A stretch of 64,000 nt of DNA from Mactra quadrangularis (taxonomy: Eukaryota > Mollusca > Bivalvia > Venerida > Mactridae): NCBI GenBank assembly GCA_025267735.1, contig CM046300.1, forward strand, positions 31,567,322 through 31,631,321, in the 5' to 3' direction. The notes beneath the pieces are model-generated. The model was not told the origin of the DNA and searched no databases. It was given only the letters and a program-made list of their open reading frames with translations. Positions 22,277 through 34,613 of the stretch are shown piece after piece. Position 1 is the stretch's first letter, and each line of letters begins with the position of its first letter. The translations under genes and the position numbers were made by a program.

Positions 22277-25200
22277 CACTGGTCAAATGGAGATTGGTCG
22301 ATATGACTTGGTCACGGAGTCTTACCTCTCCAATTGATGTTAACAGAGTCTGTGATGTATTTGCATGTTTTTTTTTCTATTTTTACTTAATTTTGTATTT
22401 TTCTTTTCATTTTATCTATTAATTTGCTTGTAGGTTATTTTTCCATCATTAGTTTTGCTAGTAGGTTATTTTTCAATCTTAAATTTTTGCTGTAGGTTTT
22501 TTACAGTTAATGTAGGTTATTTTTTACAATTTAAGGTTTTACATGCGATAGTCACTAGGCACTGGTCAAATGGAGATTGGTCGATATGACTTGGTCACGG
22601 AGTCTTACCTCTCCAATTGATGTTAACGGAGTCGGTGATGTATTTGCATGTTTTTTTTCTGTGTTTACTTAATTTTGTATTTTTCTTTTCTTTTTTATCA
22701 ATTATTTTGCTTGTAGGTTATTTTTCATCAATAATTTTGTTAGTAGGTTATTTTTCCATCAATAATTTTGCTATTAGGTTATTTTTTCAGTTATTTTTTC
22801 AATAATAATTTTGCTAGTAGGTTATTTCTTCAATCTTAAATTTTTGCTGTAGGTTTTTTACAGTTGATGTAGGTTTTTCTTTTTACAATTTAAGGTTTTA
22901 CATGCGATAGTCACTAGGCACTGGTCAAATGGAGATTGGTCGATATGACTTGGTCACGGAGTCTTACCTCTCCAATTGATGTTAACAGAGTCTGTGATGT
23001 ATTTGCATGGTTTTTTTTTCTATTTTTACTTAATTTTGTAATTTTCTTTTCATTTTATCTATTAATTTGCTTGTAGGTTATTTTTCCATCATTAGTTTTG
23101 CTAGTATGTTATTTTTTCAATCTTAAATTTTTGCTGTAGGTTTTTTTTACAGTTGATGTAGGTTATTTTTTACAATTTAATGTTTAACATGCGATAGTCA
23201 CTAGGCACTGGTCAAATGGAGATTGGTCGATATGACTTGGTCACGGAGTCTTACCTCTCCAATTGATGTTAACAGAGTCTGTGATGTATTTGCATGTTTT
23301 TTTTTCTATTTTTACTTAATTTTGTATTTTTCTTTTCATTTTATCTATTAATTTGCTTGTAGGTTATTTTTCCATCATTAGTTTTGCTAGTAGGTTATTT
23401 TTCAATCTTAAATTTTTGCTGTAGGTTTTTTACAGTTAATGTAGGTTATTTTTTACAATTTAAGGTTTTACATGCGATAGTCACTAGGCACTGGTCAAAT
23501 GGAGATTGGTCGATATGACTTGGTCACGGAGTCTTACCTCTCCAATTGATGTTAACGGAGTCGGTGATGTATTTGCATGTTTTTTTTCTGTGTTTACTTA
23601 ATTTTGTATTTTTCTTTTCTTTTTTATCAATTATTTTGCTTGTAGGTTATTTTTCATCAATAATTTTGTTAGTAGGTTATTTTTCCATCAATAATTTTGC
23701 TATTAGGTTATTTTTTCAGTTATTTTTTCAATAATAATTTTGCTAGTAGGTTATTTCTTCAATCTTAAATTTTTGCTGTAGGTTTTTTACAGTTGATGTA
23801 GGTTTTTCTTTTTACAATTTAAGGTTTTACATGCGATAGTCACTAGGCACTGGTCAAATGGAGATTGGTCGATATGACTTGGTCACGGAGTCTTACCTCT
23901 CCAATTGATGTTAACAGAGTCTGTGATGTATTTGCATGGTTTTTTTTCTATTTTTACTTAATTTTGTAATTTTCTTTTCATTTTATCTATTAATTTGCTT
24001 GTAGGTTATTTTTCCATCATTAGTTTTGCTAGTATGTTATTTTTTCAATCTTAAATTTTTGCTGTAGGTTTTTTTTACAGTTGATGTAGGTTATTTTTTA
24101 CAATTTAATGTTTAACATGCGATAGTCACTAGGCACTGGTCAAATGGAGATTGGTCTATATGACTTGGTCACGGAGTCTTACCTCTCCAATTGATGTTAA
24201 CAGAGTCTGTGATGTATTTGCATGTTTTTTTTCTGTGTTTACTTAATTTTGTATTTTTCTTTTCTTTTTTATCAATTATTTTGCTTGTAGGTTATTTTTC
24301 ATCAATAATTTTGTTAGTAGGTTATTTTTCCGTCAATAATTTTGCTATTAGGTTATTTTTTCAGTTATTTTTTCAATAATAATTTTGCTAGTAGGTTATT
24401 TCTTCAATCTTATATTTTTGCTGTTGGTTTTTTACAGTTGATGTAGGTTTTTCGTTTTACAATTTAAGGTTTTACATGCGATAGTCACTAGGCACTGGTC
24501 AAATGGAGATTGGTCGATATGACTTGGTCACGGAGTCTTACCTCTCCAATTGATGTTAACAGAGTCTGTGATGTATTTGCATGTTTTTTTTCTATTTTTA
24601 CTTAATTTTGTATTTTTCTTTTCATTTTATCTATTAATTTGCTTGTAGGTTATTTTTCCATCATAAGTTCTGCTAGTATGTTATTTTTTCAATCTTAAAT
24701 TTTTGCTGTAGGTTTTTTTTACAGTTGATGTAGGTTATTTTTTACAATTTAATGTTTAACATGCGATAGTCACTAGGCACTGGTCAAATGGAGATTGGTC
24801 GATATGACTTGGTCACGGAGTCTTACCTCTCCAATTGATGTTAACAGAGTCTGTGATGTATTTGCATGTTTTTTTTTCTATTTTTACTTAATTTTGTATT
24901 TTTCTTTTCATTTTATCTATTAATTTGCTTGTAGGTTATTTTTCCATCATAAGTTCTGCTAGTATGTTATTTTTTCAATCTTAAATTTTTGCTGTAGGTT
25001 TTTTTTACAGTTGATGTAGGTTATTTTTTACAATTTAATGTTTAACATGCGATAGTCACTAGGCACTGGTCAAATGGAGATTGGTCGATATGACTTGGTC
25101 ACGGAGTCTTACCTCTCCAATTGATGTTAACGGAGTCGGTGATGTATTTGCATGTTTTTTTCTGTGTTTACTTAATTTTGTATTTTTCTTTTCTTTTTTA

Positions 25201-28200
25201 TCAATTATTTTGCTTGTAGGTTATTTTTCATCAATAATTTTGTTAGTAGGTTATTTTTCCATCAATAATTTTGCTATTAGGTTATTTTTTCAGTTATTTT
25301 TTCAATAATAATTTTGCTAGTAGGTTATTTCTTCAATCTTAAATTTTTGCTGTAGGTTTTTTACAGTTGATGTAGGTTTTTCTTTTTACAATTTAAGGTT
25401 TTACATGCGATAGTCACTAGGCACTGGTCAAATGGAGATTGGTCGATATGACTTGGTCACGGAGTCTTACCTCTCCAATTGATGTTAACAGAGTCTGTGA
25501 TGTATTTGCATGTTTTTTTTCTATTTTTACTTAATTTTGTATTTTTCTTTTCATTTTATCTATTAATTTGCTTGTAGGTTATTTTTCCATCATAAGTTCT
25601 GCTAGTATGTTATTTTTTCAATCTTAAATTTTTGCTGTAGGTTTTTTTTACAGTTGATGTAGGTTATTTTTTACAATTTAATGTTTAACATGCGATAGTC
25701 ACTAGGCACTGGTCAAATGGAGATTGGTCGATATGACTTGGTCACGGAGTCTTACCTCTCCAATTGATGTTAACAGAGTCTGTGATGTATTTGCATGTTT
25801 TTTTTCTATTTTTACTTAATTTTGTATTTTTCTTTTCATTTTATCTATTAATTTGCTTGTAGGTTATTTTTCCATCATAAGTTCTGCTAGTATGTTATTT
25901 TTTCAATCTTAAATTTTTGCTGTAGGTTTTTTTTACAGTTGATGTAGGTTATTTTTTACAATTTAATGTTTAACATGCGATAGTCACTAGGCACTGGTCA
26001 AATGGAGATTGGTCGATATGACTTGGTCACGGAGTCTTACCTCTCCAATTGATGTTAACGGAGTCGGTGATGTATTTGCATGTTTTTTTCTGTGTTTACT
26101 TAATTTTGTATTTTTCTTTTCTTTTTTATCAATTATTTTGCTTGTAGGTTATTTTTCATCAATAATTTTGTTAGTAGGTTATTTTTCCATCAATAATTTT
26201 GCTATTAGGTTATTTTTTCAGTTATTTTTTCAATAATAATTTTGCTAGTAGGTTATTTCTTCAATCTTAAATTTTTGCTGTAGGTTTTTTACAGTTGATG
26301 TAGGTTTTTCTTTTTACAATTTAAGGTTTTACATGCGATAGTCACTAGGCACTGGTCAAATGGAGATTGGTCGATATGACTTGGTCACGGAGTCTTACCT
26401 CTCCAATTGATGTTAACAGAGTCTGTGATGTATTTGCATGTTTTTTTTTCTATTTTTACTTAATTTTGTATTTTTCTTTTCATTTTATCTATTAATTTGC
26501 TTGTAGGTTATTTTTCCATCATTAGTTTTGCTAGTATGTTATTTTTTCAATCTTAAATTTTTGCTGTAGGTTTTTTTTACAGTTGATGTAGGTTATTTTT
26601 TACAATTTAATGTTTAACATGCGATAGTCACTAGGCACTGGTCAAATGGAGATTGGTCTATATGACTTGGTCACGGAGTCTTACCTCTCCAATTGATGTT
26701 AACAGAGTCTGTGATGTATTTGCATGTTTTTTTTCTGTGTTTACTTAATTTTGTATTTTTCTTTTCTTTTTTATCAATTATTTTGCTTGTAGGTTATTTT
26801 TCATCAATAATTTTGTTAGTAGGTTATTTTTCCATCAATAATTTTGCTATTAGGTTATTTTTTCAGTTATTTTTTCAATAATAATTTTGCTAGTAGGTTA
26901 TTTCTTCAATCTTATATTTTTGCTGTTGGTTTTTTACAGTTGATGTAGGTTTTTCTTTTTACAATTTAAGGTTTTACATGCGATAGTCACTAGGCACTGG
27001 TCAAATGGAGATTGGTCGATATGACTTGGTCACGGAGTCTTACCTCTCCAATTGATGTTAACAGAGTCTGTGATGTATTTGCATGTTTTTTTTCTATTTT
27101 TACTTAATTTTGTATTTTTCTTTTCATTTTATCTATTAATTTGCTTGTAGGTTATTTTTCCATCATAAGTTCTGCTAGTATGTTATTTTTTCAATCTTAA
27201 ATTTTTGCTGTAGGTTTTTTTTTACAGTTGATGTAGGTTATTTTTTACAATTTAATGTTTAACATGCGATAGTCACTAGGCACTGGTCAAATGGAGATTG
27301 GTCGATATGACTTGGTCACGGAGTCTTACCTCTCCAATTGATGTTAACGGAGTCGGTGATGTATTTGCATGTTTTTTTTCTGTGTTTACTTAATTTTGTA
27401 TTTTTCTTTTCTTTTTTATCAATTATTTTGCTTGTAGGTTATTTTTCATCAATAATTTTGTTAGTAGGTTATTTTTCCATCAATAATTTTGCTATTAGGT
27501 TATTTTTTCAGTTATTTTTTCAATAATAATTTTGCTAGTAGGTTATTTCTTCAATCTTATATTTTTGCTGTAGGTTTTTACAGTTGATGTAGGTTTTTTT
27601 TTTTACAATTTAAGGTTTTACATGCGATAGTCACTAGGCACTGGTCAAATGGAGATTGGTCGATATGACTTGGTCACGGAGTCTTACCTCTCCAATTGAT
27701 GTTAACAGAGTCTGTGATGTATTTGCATGTTTTTTTTTTCTATTTTTACTTAATTTTGTATTTTTCTTTTCATTTTATCTATTAATTTGCTTGTAGGTTA
27801 TTTTTCCATCATTAGTTCTGCTAGTATGTTATTTTTTCAATCTTAAATTTTTGCTGTAGGTTTTTTTTACAGTTGATGTAGATTATTTTTTACAATTTAA
27901 TGTTTAACATGCGATAGTCACTAGGCACTGGTCAAATGGAGATTGGTCAATATGACTTGGTCACGGAGTCTTACCTCTCCAATTGATGTTAACGGAGTCG
28001 GTGATGTGTTTGCATGTCTTTTTTCTATTTTTACTTTTCCTTTGGTTTTTTTCTCATCTTTTTTCATCATTAATTTTGCTAGTAGGTTATTTTTTTAATC
28101 TTAAATTTTTGCTGTAGGTTATTTTTTTTGGTAATTTTCTTTTCTTTTTTCATCATTATTTTTGCTAGTAGATTATTTTTTTAATCTTAAATTTTTGCTG

Positions 28201-28345
28201 AAGGTTATTTTTTTCTAGTTGATGTAGGTTTTTTTACAATTTAAGGTTTATCATGCGAAAGACACTAGACACTGGTCAAATGGAGATGGTTGATATGACT
28301 TGGTTACGGAGTCTTACCTCTCCAATTGATATAAACAGAGTTCAT
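22277..28345. repeat. Higher-order satellite of 285-bp (S) and 359-bp (L) monomers
   Basis: CACTGGTCAAATGGAGATTG marks monomers at 22277, 22560, 22919, 23206, 23489, 23848, 24134, 24493, 24778, 25064, 25422, 25707, 25992, 26350, 26636, 26995, 27281, 27639 and 27926, with an edge variant at 28270. Spacings are either 283-287 or 358-359 bp, giving the order S L S S L S L S S L S S L S L S L S. L units have an extra ~75 bp of the sub-repeat GGTTATTTTTCATCAATAAT. Many monomers are nearly identical, so homogenisation is recent. Each has a conserved ~120-bp core ending ATTTGCATG and a pyrimidine-rich linker on the plus strand. The repeated 62-75-codon frames are by-products of the array. Confidence 0.95.
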
Positions 28346-30050
28346 GATGTGTTAGCTTGTTTTTTCTCCTTTTTTTTTACTTTGAATTTGGAAATTTGTC
28401 TTTTTTTTTACTTTATTTTTGCTAGTAGGTTATTTTTCAATCTAAGATTTTTTTCTGGCGAGTTAATTCTTTCAAATGATGTAGGTTATTTTTTGTACAG
28501 TGAAGTTATTTTTTATACTATATTTCAGTGTATTTACTGTTTTATGATAAATGATGATATTGTAATTTAATAAACTAATGTTTTCTGTAATGGACAGATT
28601 TGTGAGTGAACGACATTGCACGGACAAGTTGACACATTGCGGCGAGGAAAACACCTGTCATTGTTCTGGTCACAGCCAGTCAATGACTAAGACAGTACTC
28701 GTTACTGAACAGTACATTTAGATACTGTACAGTAGGTTGACATGTCCTGTCAATCACTTACATAGTCATTTTGTTTTTGTTTTGGGCATTCTTTAAAGTT
28801 CTTTAATGTTTAATCTTTGTTTTAATCGCACATGAATTCTACTTATTTTTATTGTTGGAAAAAGCAAGTTATATATTTAGCCTTTACAAGTATATTTCTT
28901 TTTTATTTTTAGTTTTATTTAAGTGTAGTTATTATTTTTTATGTTTTAAAAACTCATAATTTGTAGGTTTTTTTCATCAAAATTTGTCAATAGTTTAAAA
29001 TCAATGTGTTATTCATTAAGACTTGGCAAACAGCACATTCACTACTACTTATAGTCTTGTATTTTTGAATTGATTGATAATATTTCCTGGAATATTATTT
29101 CAATGCATTCTATATTTATTTATTAAGATAGAATCAATTTATGTATCATTGGATTTATATTTTATTGGTTTATTTTGATTCAATTTTATTTTGAAAAATA
29201 TGTCAATATAAAATTCAAAGGTTTTTATGGGCGATTACTTTTAGGGTTTAAAATTTGTCCACTTTCTTCAATACCTATTCCCTTCAAAATGCAAGGTCAG
29301 CAGTTTTTGTTATAACATCAGTAACCTAATCTATTGTTTAAACTGATGTGAGCCATGAAGAGCCACTATGGATCTCTTGTCAAATGTTCTAATTCAGCAT
29401 GAAGACGGCACAACCAACAAAGCTAGCAACAAATCAGTTCATTTGTCCACAAAGTGTTTATGTTTTTTTGGAATTCTCTTTTTTATCTTGATAATTGTAT
29501 TGAAAATTAACCCAAACTCCTGGTTTACACCATCTGGTTTACTATACATTATTCACATTTTACCTTGCCCATTACATGCCTTTGTTGCTTTGCCTAATGA
29601 ATATATGTCAGATTTCATTCATTGTGATTAATACAAACTTGTTCTTAATCTTAGGGAAACAAATATCTTTACATGGAAGTATATGTCCCCCCTTCACTGA
29701 CATGTGTGACTGGTGTACAAATTACTTATTATGAACAAATACAACATTTTTTCCTTTAACCATACCAATTAGCTTTTTTGCTTACACGCACTACATGTAC
29801 CAAGTCATGCCCTACCTTACCCTATATCATGAAAAACTGTTATGACAAGCATACTAGCCTACTTGACTTACACAGCAAAAACACATGTATACACACTTAG
29901 AAAAATACTCTTCATAATAATTGCAGGCACAATAAAATCATTTTACTTGTACAAAAACATACCAGTATAACAAACAAAATCTACATGTGATGTATTTACT
30001 GACCCACTGCATTAAGTCAATTAGTAGAATATCTTAGATAGATAGATTAA
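28346..30050. other. AT-rich DNA after the satellite; no gene seen
   Basis: Satellite-like sequence decays up to about 28560. Beyond that there is no recognisable coding, RNA or repeat feature. An 87-codon frame at 29368-29631 begins with ATG but shows no family motif. Confidence 0.4.
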
Positions 30051-30334
30051 CACGGATCGATAGCGCAGTTTGTAGTGCTCTGGGATTTGGAATCTCGTGC
30101 CTGAGGGGTGCGGTTTTGAATCCCACCGGGGAGGTTATACTCTTCCATGAAAATTTGACAATAATGTTGATTTTCCTCCATTGATTAGATAATAAGGAGA
30201 AGTTTCCGGCCTTGTGGAAGGGTAGGTGAGTACTGGTTATAGACAATAGTCCAGGAAAGCTAGGTTAGGTGCGCTGGATGCTGCAAAATGACCTAAAATT
30301 GTGTTGACATGGCGTTAAAATCTAGCAAAAAAAA
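30051..30334 (+). mobile_element. tRNA-headed SINE, full length, 10-bp target duplication
   Basis: The head has an A-box-like GATAGCGCAGTTTGTAG and a worn B-box (GGTTTTGAATCCC). The body contains GAGTACTGGTTATAGACAAT, and the tail is ATGACCTAAAATTGTGTTGA...GGCGTTAAAA with an A-rich end. It is flanked by GATAGATTAA on both sides (30041-30050 and 30335-30344). It is the longest copy of the family also seen at 51391 and 53976. Confidence 0.9.
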
Positions 30335-30654
30335 GATAGATTAATTTTTGCATAGTATGTATACAATTTTACTAGAAATTAAAATGTTTATGTACAGTAA
30401 AAATGTCATTAAGTAAAATTCTTGTCCATGATATGCACTCCAAGGCCAAAGTGCTCAATTGTAAATGCATTTTTGTTGTCTTGTGTATTTTATATCATCA
30501 AAATTCATGTCACGAACTTCTGGCACAAAAATATGTGTGTTTCTGGTTCTATCTCCCCCTAAAATTGTATTCAGTAGGTATGCAATCATTTTGTTTTTAT
30601 CTTAACAAGAAACAGTTCTTTCCAGTTTCTCCTCTCTGATTTTATCTATTTCAG

Positions 30655-30749
30655 ATTGAAGATATTACTATATGGGAGAAACCAATCTCCATGGAAAGAA
30701 GTCGATTTGGAAAACTGTCTACAGTCTATAGGACAAAAACTCAGTAACA
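30655..30749 (+). other. Candidate exon A
   Basis: A pyrimidine-rich acceptor (TTTTATCTATTTCAG) precedes a 95-base segment ending at a donor ACA|GTAAGA. One frame is open right through and includes GRNQSPWKEVDLENC. The same frame stays open from about 30578 to 30803 without an ATG. No protein family was recognised. Confidence 0.25.
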
Positions 30750-31125
30750 GTAAGATTGATCATATTGCTGTAGTTTTCATCTTACTGCTTGCATTACAGG
30801 AGTAAGGTTATACTTACTGCTGTTCTTGCTAACTTCACATCCATACCATAACAATTCTTTCTAATTAAGACCCTATAGAGGCAAAAATGTTGACATGCTT
30901 CATAAACATAAGGGATGAGATGGTATGGCCATATTTATCGATTCAATATTGATACATCAGTCTATGGTATACATATCATAACCCAGCACGATATATCGCG
31001 ATACAACTCACTGTATGACATTCATAACCATGGGAAGTCCCTGTATTTTCAGTATTCACAGTGTTGCCTTTTTTGCTCAAGAATTATGATCCCTGTGTCT
31101 GTTTGTTAAAAGGGTTCGGTACTAC

Positions 31126-31215
31126 TTAACCCGTGGACAACCCAACCCATGGTTGTCTCAACCCTGAGTTTGAACAACTTAACCCATAGTTAGAGACAAC
31201 TCAACACTTAAACAA
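31126..31215. repeat. CAACCCATGG-type repeat, copy 1
   Basis: Repeats of ACAACYCAACCCATGG character (GACAACCCAACCCATGGTTG, AACAACTTAACCCATAGTTA, CAACTCAACACTTAAACAAC). The reverse-complement phrase (CCATGGGTTGAGTTAGGTTG) lies at 46330-46370 in the other orientation. Confidence 0.5.
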
Positions 31216-31400
31216 CCCATGATCATAAATAAGGAAATGTGAATGGTTGTTAATTTACAATAGCTACCTGTAACGTATATACAAATGTAGTTATATTGTC
31301 TCCTTTCTTATCGATACGATCCATAAGAAAATATACTGGTTTAATATTTTTGCAAAATTAAAAAAAAACAATAACTGCTTTTACAATATTGCATAAATGT

Positions 31401-31439
31401 AATTGTAAATGTGTGAAGGAACTTTTGGAGGGCAGTGTA
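31401..31439. mobile_element. Solo end of the 42500-type Tc1 MITE
   Basis: AATTGTAAATGTGTGAAGGA followed by ACTTTTGGAGGGCAGTGTA is identical to the right end of the element finishing at 42863. No left end was found here, so the copy is truncated. Confidence 0.6.
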
Positions 31440-32709
31440 CATGCCAAATTATCTATATGAGCCTAAGTAGTCTCTTGGTGCAATCTGAATAAAGCCTGAT
31501 ATCAAATTTTCCCCTCACAAAAATCAATTGTTTTACCTATGACGGCAGTGTATAGGATATCTGTTTACTGAGATTGCCTCTTGGGGTGATTTTATGTGAA
31601 ACAGGTTTTAAAAATAAAATTGTTTGATTACCCCTGAAAACCTGCTAGAAAATACATTTACAATGTATTTGATTTGGGCAAGTAAAACATAATTATAGCT
31701 GGTTGTCCAAATGGGCAACCTACTTTAAAAAATAATGTTTAGTCCTGACAAAAGATCATTGAATTTGAAAGAAACTGTTGATCATTAATACAAAGATTTT
31801 TTTCAGATTTGAAACATTTTAACCAAGATGAGTTCATTGATCTGCTGTAAATATATGTATATCCAAAATAAATGGTAGATGTTACTATTGTTGGTTTCTG
31901 TACTGGTTTACATGCAAGACAGTCTTAGTTGACATTGTGTTGACATGGCGTTAACTCCAATGAATAAATATGAATTAGGTAAATGGTAACATCACAGAGT
32001 TGGTGTACCATTGGAACCACTCTGATTGTAAAAGTCATTGGACCAAGGGGGATTTTGTTGGACTCAGTCCAATGTCCACTGGCTAAATTCTATGACTGCA
32101 TACATCTATTAGTATTCACCTTTTCCAGTTTTTGATGAAGATAAAGTGAGATTGATTATAAAAGTGTCTTCTAATGGTGACCTAGTGTTTGACATCTAGA
32201 TATTATATATTATCAGCGATACTCGAGAATTTCTACTGTGATCCTGTACAAGGCAAGAAAATAGTAAGCAGTTTTTTTGCATTCATTTTTTTTTAAGTTA
32301 ATTTTAAATTGATTTGCGAAGTTTGGCTTTTGCATACTGAGGATAATAATAATATTTATTTGGCATAGTGTACACATCGTAAAAACATACAAACACAAAT
32401 ATCACAGACATCATGATGTAGTAACTATGTATTGCACACCAACACCAGGGATAACACAAAAAAGGGCAAGCCCTTATTTCCATTGTGGTCCCTGATGCCA
32501 TTCCAGTACTGGTTCTTCTCAGGAAATGCTGCAGGGAGATAACTCACTGTAAAATATATGATACAATACAGTAACCTTACAGTATTAGCTCCCTTGAACA
32601 TCAGATATGAAATCACTGCTTTGGATCATTTATACTTTCTCTATTCTGAATTAGAATGAACTGTTTCACAATTGAATGCTTTTTAATGTTTGTATGATTA
32701 TGTCTCCTT
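31440..32709. other. AT-rich low-copy DNA; no gene seen
   Basis: No coding region was recognised. An ATAATAATAATATTTATTTGGC tract near 32340 resembles a worn retroelement tail read on the minus strand. Confidence 0.35.
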
Positions 32710-33037
32710 TGTATTTCAGAATTTTACTGACACCAAATTAGGAATTCAAGAGATAGCCATAGCTCTTCGTACCAAACGCCTGAGGTGGTTTGGTCATGCT
32801 TCTCGTAACAATTGTACCAACACCATTATGAACATGGATATTCCAAGGGCCTGTGGGCGTGGAAGACCTAGAAAATCTTGGTCTGATTGCATCAAGACGG
32901 ATTTAAGTGTATGTGGTATGGGCAATATTAGTCCACACAATAGGGACGGCTGGAGAGCTGGTGTTAGACGTTCTAGCCGCCTGCTGCCTACCTCAGTATC
33001 TGGGACACCCGCAGCAGATGACAAATAAACTCAGGAT

Positions 33038-33073
<36 letters not shown>

Positions 33074-33074
33074 T
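32710..33074 (+). mobile_element. 5'-truncated RTE-like LINE end with (ATG)n tail
   Basis: The coding remnant at 32717-33028 shows RTKRLRWFGHASR, GRGRPRKSW, DCIKTDL and DGWRAGVRRSSR. This is the C-terminal signature of many RTE-like and related LINE polyproteins (LRWFGHV...GRPRxxWxDxIKxDL). It ends in TAA, followed by about twelve ATG units (33038-33073), a simple-repeat tail typical of RTE elements. Polymerase catalytic motifs and the endonuclease are missing. The upstream TTTGTATTTCAG at 32708-32719 is a good splice acceptor, so exonisation is possible but unproven. Confidence 0.75.
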
Positions 33075-33721
33075 GATAACGTTTACTCTTTGGTTGTAAA
33101 CAAGTGATGTAAGTGTTACAGCTAAGTACTATCTTTTTTTAAATTGGCTTAATGCAATGATGTTCCTATGCATTTTGTTTTATGAATTAATCTTAATGCA
33201 AAAGTAAAAATAGTTTAGATAGATTTGAAATTGTAAAGATGAAAGGGATTTATCGGAATATTGGTCTATCTGAAAAAGACATATCTCATTCTGGTTTAAT
33301 TTTACATTTTAGGTCACTTAAAAAGTTTTGATAACATAGTTAGTTCTATGTTTCACTAAGCCATTGGTTTGTCTACCTTCTTATTGAATTTCTTTTTACT
33401 TATTTGTACATTGAAACTATCGCACGGTACCCATCAAAAGTTAGGAGGCAAAAATAATTTTGCTACTATTCTTGAATTTGGATTATTATTTTTATAAAAT
33501 CATTATTTTTAATATAATTAAATATTGTTTGTGATAAAATGAAAACAAACTATGAATGCAACACATTATTAAGATTCAGCATTTGACCTCCTTAAGCCTC
33601 CAAAACCATGTTTTCTGTAATTATTTTCTATAGCATAGCTTTTATTAGGGCTATGGATCATTGAACAAGTGGAGATCCAATCCAAACCATGATCTATGTG
33701 TAGCGATTCTTCAATCAAACC

Positions 33722-33840
33722 AAGAATCACTTGTTATTAAAAAAGCAAACTGGAATTCATATATACAACACACATAATATATATATATATGTGTTATATA
33801 TATGAATTCCTGTATGCTTTTTTATTAACGAGTGATTCTT
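33722..33840. repeat. 119-bp near-perfect foldback
   Basis: The left arm starts AAGAATCACTTGTTATTAAA and the right arm, read on the other strand, starts AAGAATCACTCGTTAATAAA. The arms run about 58 bases each with few mismatches, through GGAATTCATATATA to a centre in an AT tract near 33781. As RNA it would form one long stem. It is probably a foldback insertion inside the hAT-like element. Confidence 0.85.
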
Positions 33841-33889
33841 GTTAAATTCATATGTATATACACACACAAATATACATATGAATTTAACA
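33841..33889. repeat. Second foldback with 19-bp perfect arms
   Basis: GTTAAATTCATATGTATAT (33841-33859) is matched exactly by its reverse complement ending at 33889, with an 11-base loop of ACACACACA type. It abuts the 119-bp foldback. Confidence 0.85.
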
Positions 33890-34493
33890 AAAATAAGTGA
33901 AGAACTAAAGAAGCTTTTATTACATGGAAAATCATGTCAGAGATTTCGAAAGTGCCGAACATTTGTTCTCGATTTTCTAGTCCGAATAGCGAATATTGAG
34001 TACTTGGTTACTCGCAACAGTCCTAGATTTTATGCTACCTTTGAAGTCTCAATTATTATCATAAGGAAACCAAAACATAAAGCAAAACTAAAGAGCCTTT
34101 CTGAGAAAAAAGTTATCAAACTTTAGATAATAGCTATTCAGTAAGCCTTTTAAGTAGAAAACGTCTCCAAACTTTTGGTGGATACTGTATATATGCCATC
34201 AAAGACTTTATGATGTACTGTACCAATTTCAGACATTTTGAAGGATTAAATGAACACTGAACATATATAGTATTAAGGCACAAAACTTGTTTATTGGCCA
34301 TAATGGAACAAAAAATAACTAATCACTAATTTTATTGACTGCTCAGATTCAAATATCAAGCTCTAAAGTGTGTTCTTTTTCTTATAATCAGTTCTGACTT
34401 ACCTTTAGTCAAGAAGCAGACATCTTCCCTTTATGCTAATGGAAAAATCAATATCTTTAACTAATCTTCCAATAAATTTGTTGTTGTTTTCAG

Positions 34494-34613
34494 ATCATTC
34501 ATTTCTATGATCCTGATGTTGCCTACCATCAATGAGTTAAATACTTGAAGCAACATGATAGTCACCTAATAGGATGTTTGTGCAAATAGTTCAATGTTTA
34601 TAACTAATTTCTG
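34494..34613 (+). other. Candidate exon B, non-coding
   Basis: TTTGTTGTTGTTTTCAG precedes a 120-base segment ending CTG|GTAAGT. Both splice signals are close to consensus. All frames contain stops, so it would be untranslated or part of a non-coding RNA. Confidence 0.3.

Larger units (their letters stand above)
33646..34025. mobile_element. hAT-like element with 8-bp target duplication
   Basis: Begins TAGGGCTATGGATC and ends GCAACAGTCCTA, flanked by GCTTTTAT (33638-33645) and GATTTTAT (34026-34033), a 7/8 match. It carries the two foldback structures at 33722-33889. A sequence starting TAGGGCTGTGGATC near 37733 is a relative without the foldbacks. Confidence 0.6.
33424..34189 (+). mobile_element. 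Tc1-type MITE interrupted by a hAT-like insertion
   Basis: Left end is a worn GGTACCCATCAAAAGTTAGG and right end CTCCAAACTTTTGGTGGATA, then CTGTA. Internal blocks match the intact copy at 47142-47530 (ATTCAGCATTTGACCTCC, AAGCCTCCAAAACCATG). The hAT-like element at 33646-34025 splits it. Confidence 0.7.

Noticed and set aside
22617..27526. Repeated 62-75-codon frames with near-identical hydrophobic protein
   Set aside because: They are translations of the T-rich linker of the L satellite monomers; T-rich DNA gives Phe/Leu-rich frames and identity reflects array homogenisation.
3207..28345. CRISPR-like regular repeats
   Set aside because: The monomers are head-to-tail with no unique spacers, and the genome is eukaryotic.
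32710..33028. Host protein-coding exon
   Set aside because: The residues match the C-terminus of RTE-like LINE polyproteins and are followed by an (ATG)n tail; a retroelement end explains it better, though exonisation is not excluded.
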